Assembly (NCBI GenBank): GCA_051002015.1
Contig: JBPCMS010000090.1
Location: 1-7,709, forward strand
Length of the DNA: 7,709 nt
Origin: JACDBE01 sp051002015
Lineage (GTDB): Bacteria > Actinomycetota > Acidimicrobiia > Spongiisociales > UBA5794
Direction of reading: 5' to 3'
Shown here: piece after piece, positions 7,348 to 7,709 of the stretch
Layout of the letters: the number at the start of each line of letters is the position of its first letter
How positions within the stretch are numbered: the stretch's first letter is position 1
Translations under genes and position numbers: made by a program
Notes under the pieces: generated by a model
Databases searched by the model: none
What the model saw: only the letters and a program-made list of their open reading frames with translations
Told to the model about the DNA's origin: nothing

Positions 7348-7709
7348 GGGTTGAGCTCCGTGAAGTAGAGACGTACGAGATCCTGCATGCTGGGGGGCAC
7401 CGTCATCCGGTCGAGGGCGTCGAGCGCCTGCCGCTGGTATTCGAGATAGCGGTCGGCGTAGGGGATCAGCGGGGTGTTGAGCAGGCCCTCGCCGATGGTG
7501 CGGCCCCTGACCTCGCCGGTGGGGTCCGAGGTGTCGAAGTCGACCCGCTCCTCCTCGCCGTGAGCGCCCGGCGCCGGATCGAAGATGGCGCCGCGTGATG
7601 GATCGGCCACGGGGTCGTCGTCGCCCGAGCCGCTCCCCGAGGTGTTGCCCCCGCTGCCCGTCCCGCCCGGAACGGATCCGGGGTTGTTGGCCCCCGAACC
7701 CCCGCCGCC
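7344..7709 (-). CDS. Uncharacterised protein, C-terminal 121 residues only; Gly/Ser linker plus conserved-looking tail
   Basis: The frame is open to the right edge, so the GTG at 7610 is not taken as the start and the gene begins outside the window. The first 29 visible residues are a Gly/Ser/Asn/Thr-rich linker with almost no bulky side chains, and an Asp run (DDDP) follows. Next come an acidic stretch (GEEERVDFDTSD) and a final segment of about 45 residues, predicted helical, with PLIPYADRYLEYQRQALDAL and then VPPSMQDLVRLYFTELNP. From memory, similar tails ending in a Leu-Val-Arg-x-Tyr-Phe pattern occur in large uncharacterised proteins encoded just before MoxR operons in actinobacteria and Chloroflexi; this could not be checked. 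The stop overlaps the MoxR start, so it is the previous gene of the same operon and a candidate partner or client of the ATPase. The function is unknown. Confidence 0.8.
   Translation of the reverse strand, partial: GGGGSGANNPGSVPGGTGSGGNTSGSGSGDDDPVADPSRGAIFDPAPGAHGEEERVDFDTSDPTGEVRGRTIGEGLLNTPLIPYADRYLEYQRQALDALDRMTVPPSMQDLVRLYFTELNP
7356..7359 (-). promoter_or_regulatory. Ribosome binding site for the MoxR gene
   Basis: GGAG on the minus strand, 8 bases before the ATG at 7347 and 11 before the ATG at 7344. It favours the first of the two consecutive Met codons. It lies in the last codons of the upstream gene. Confidence 0.45.

Noticed and set aside
6400..7368. 322-residue plus-strand open frame opposite MoxR
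   Set aside because: His/Gly/Asp/Gln-rich shadow without motifs, opposite an unmistakable ATPase with all catalytic motifs intact.
7611..7709. GC-rich short-motif stretch resembling a repeat array
   Set aside because: It is in frame with the partial gene and encodes a Gly/Ser linker; no regular DNA period is visible.

Overview
The window is very GC-rich (about 70% by eye, not computed) with strong G/C third-position bias and GTG/ATG starts, which fits a high-GC actinobacterium. An acidimicrobial-type lineage is a guess from style only. About 97% of the sequence is coding, and no tRNA, rRNA, CRISPR array or insertion sequence was seen.

Layout: (1) Bases 1-911, plus strand, hold the 3' three-quarters of a class I SAM-dependent methyltransferase of the sugar C-methyltransferase type; its N-terminal part lies off the left edge. 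(2) Bases 912-1008 are a short spacer between convergent genes. It carries a long hairpin, which begins inside the methyltransferase stop region, and three imperfect 18-base repeats. (3) From 7709 down to 1009 everything is on the minus strand and forms one tightly packed operon. In transcription order it holds the C-terminal end of an unidentified protein with a Gly/Ser linker; a MoxR-family AAA+ ATPase; a short soluble DUF58 protein; a BatA-type membrane-anchored VWA protein; and a 900-residue membrane protein with two VWA domains flanking a glutamine-amidotransferase-like domain. Every gene junction is a stop/start overlap (ATGA or TGATG), so translation is probably coupled throughout.

How the genes may work together: MoxR ATPases act with VWA-domain partners as chaperone-like systems that mature or insert cofactors into target complexes. 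Here one cytoplasmic ATPase and one cytoplasmic DUF58 adaptor would serve two membrane proteins. The positive-inside rule places the VWA and accessory domains of those two proteins outside the membrane. The target is not encoded in the window. The overall architecture is a known Bat/MoxR arrangement rather than an entirely new system. The parts that merit a second look are a Cys-His-Cys insert beside a MIDAS metal site (the only two cysteines in that 900-residue protein), a GATase-like domain with no cysteine, the unidentified first protein, and the hairpin/repeat spacer.
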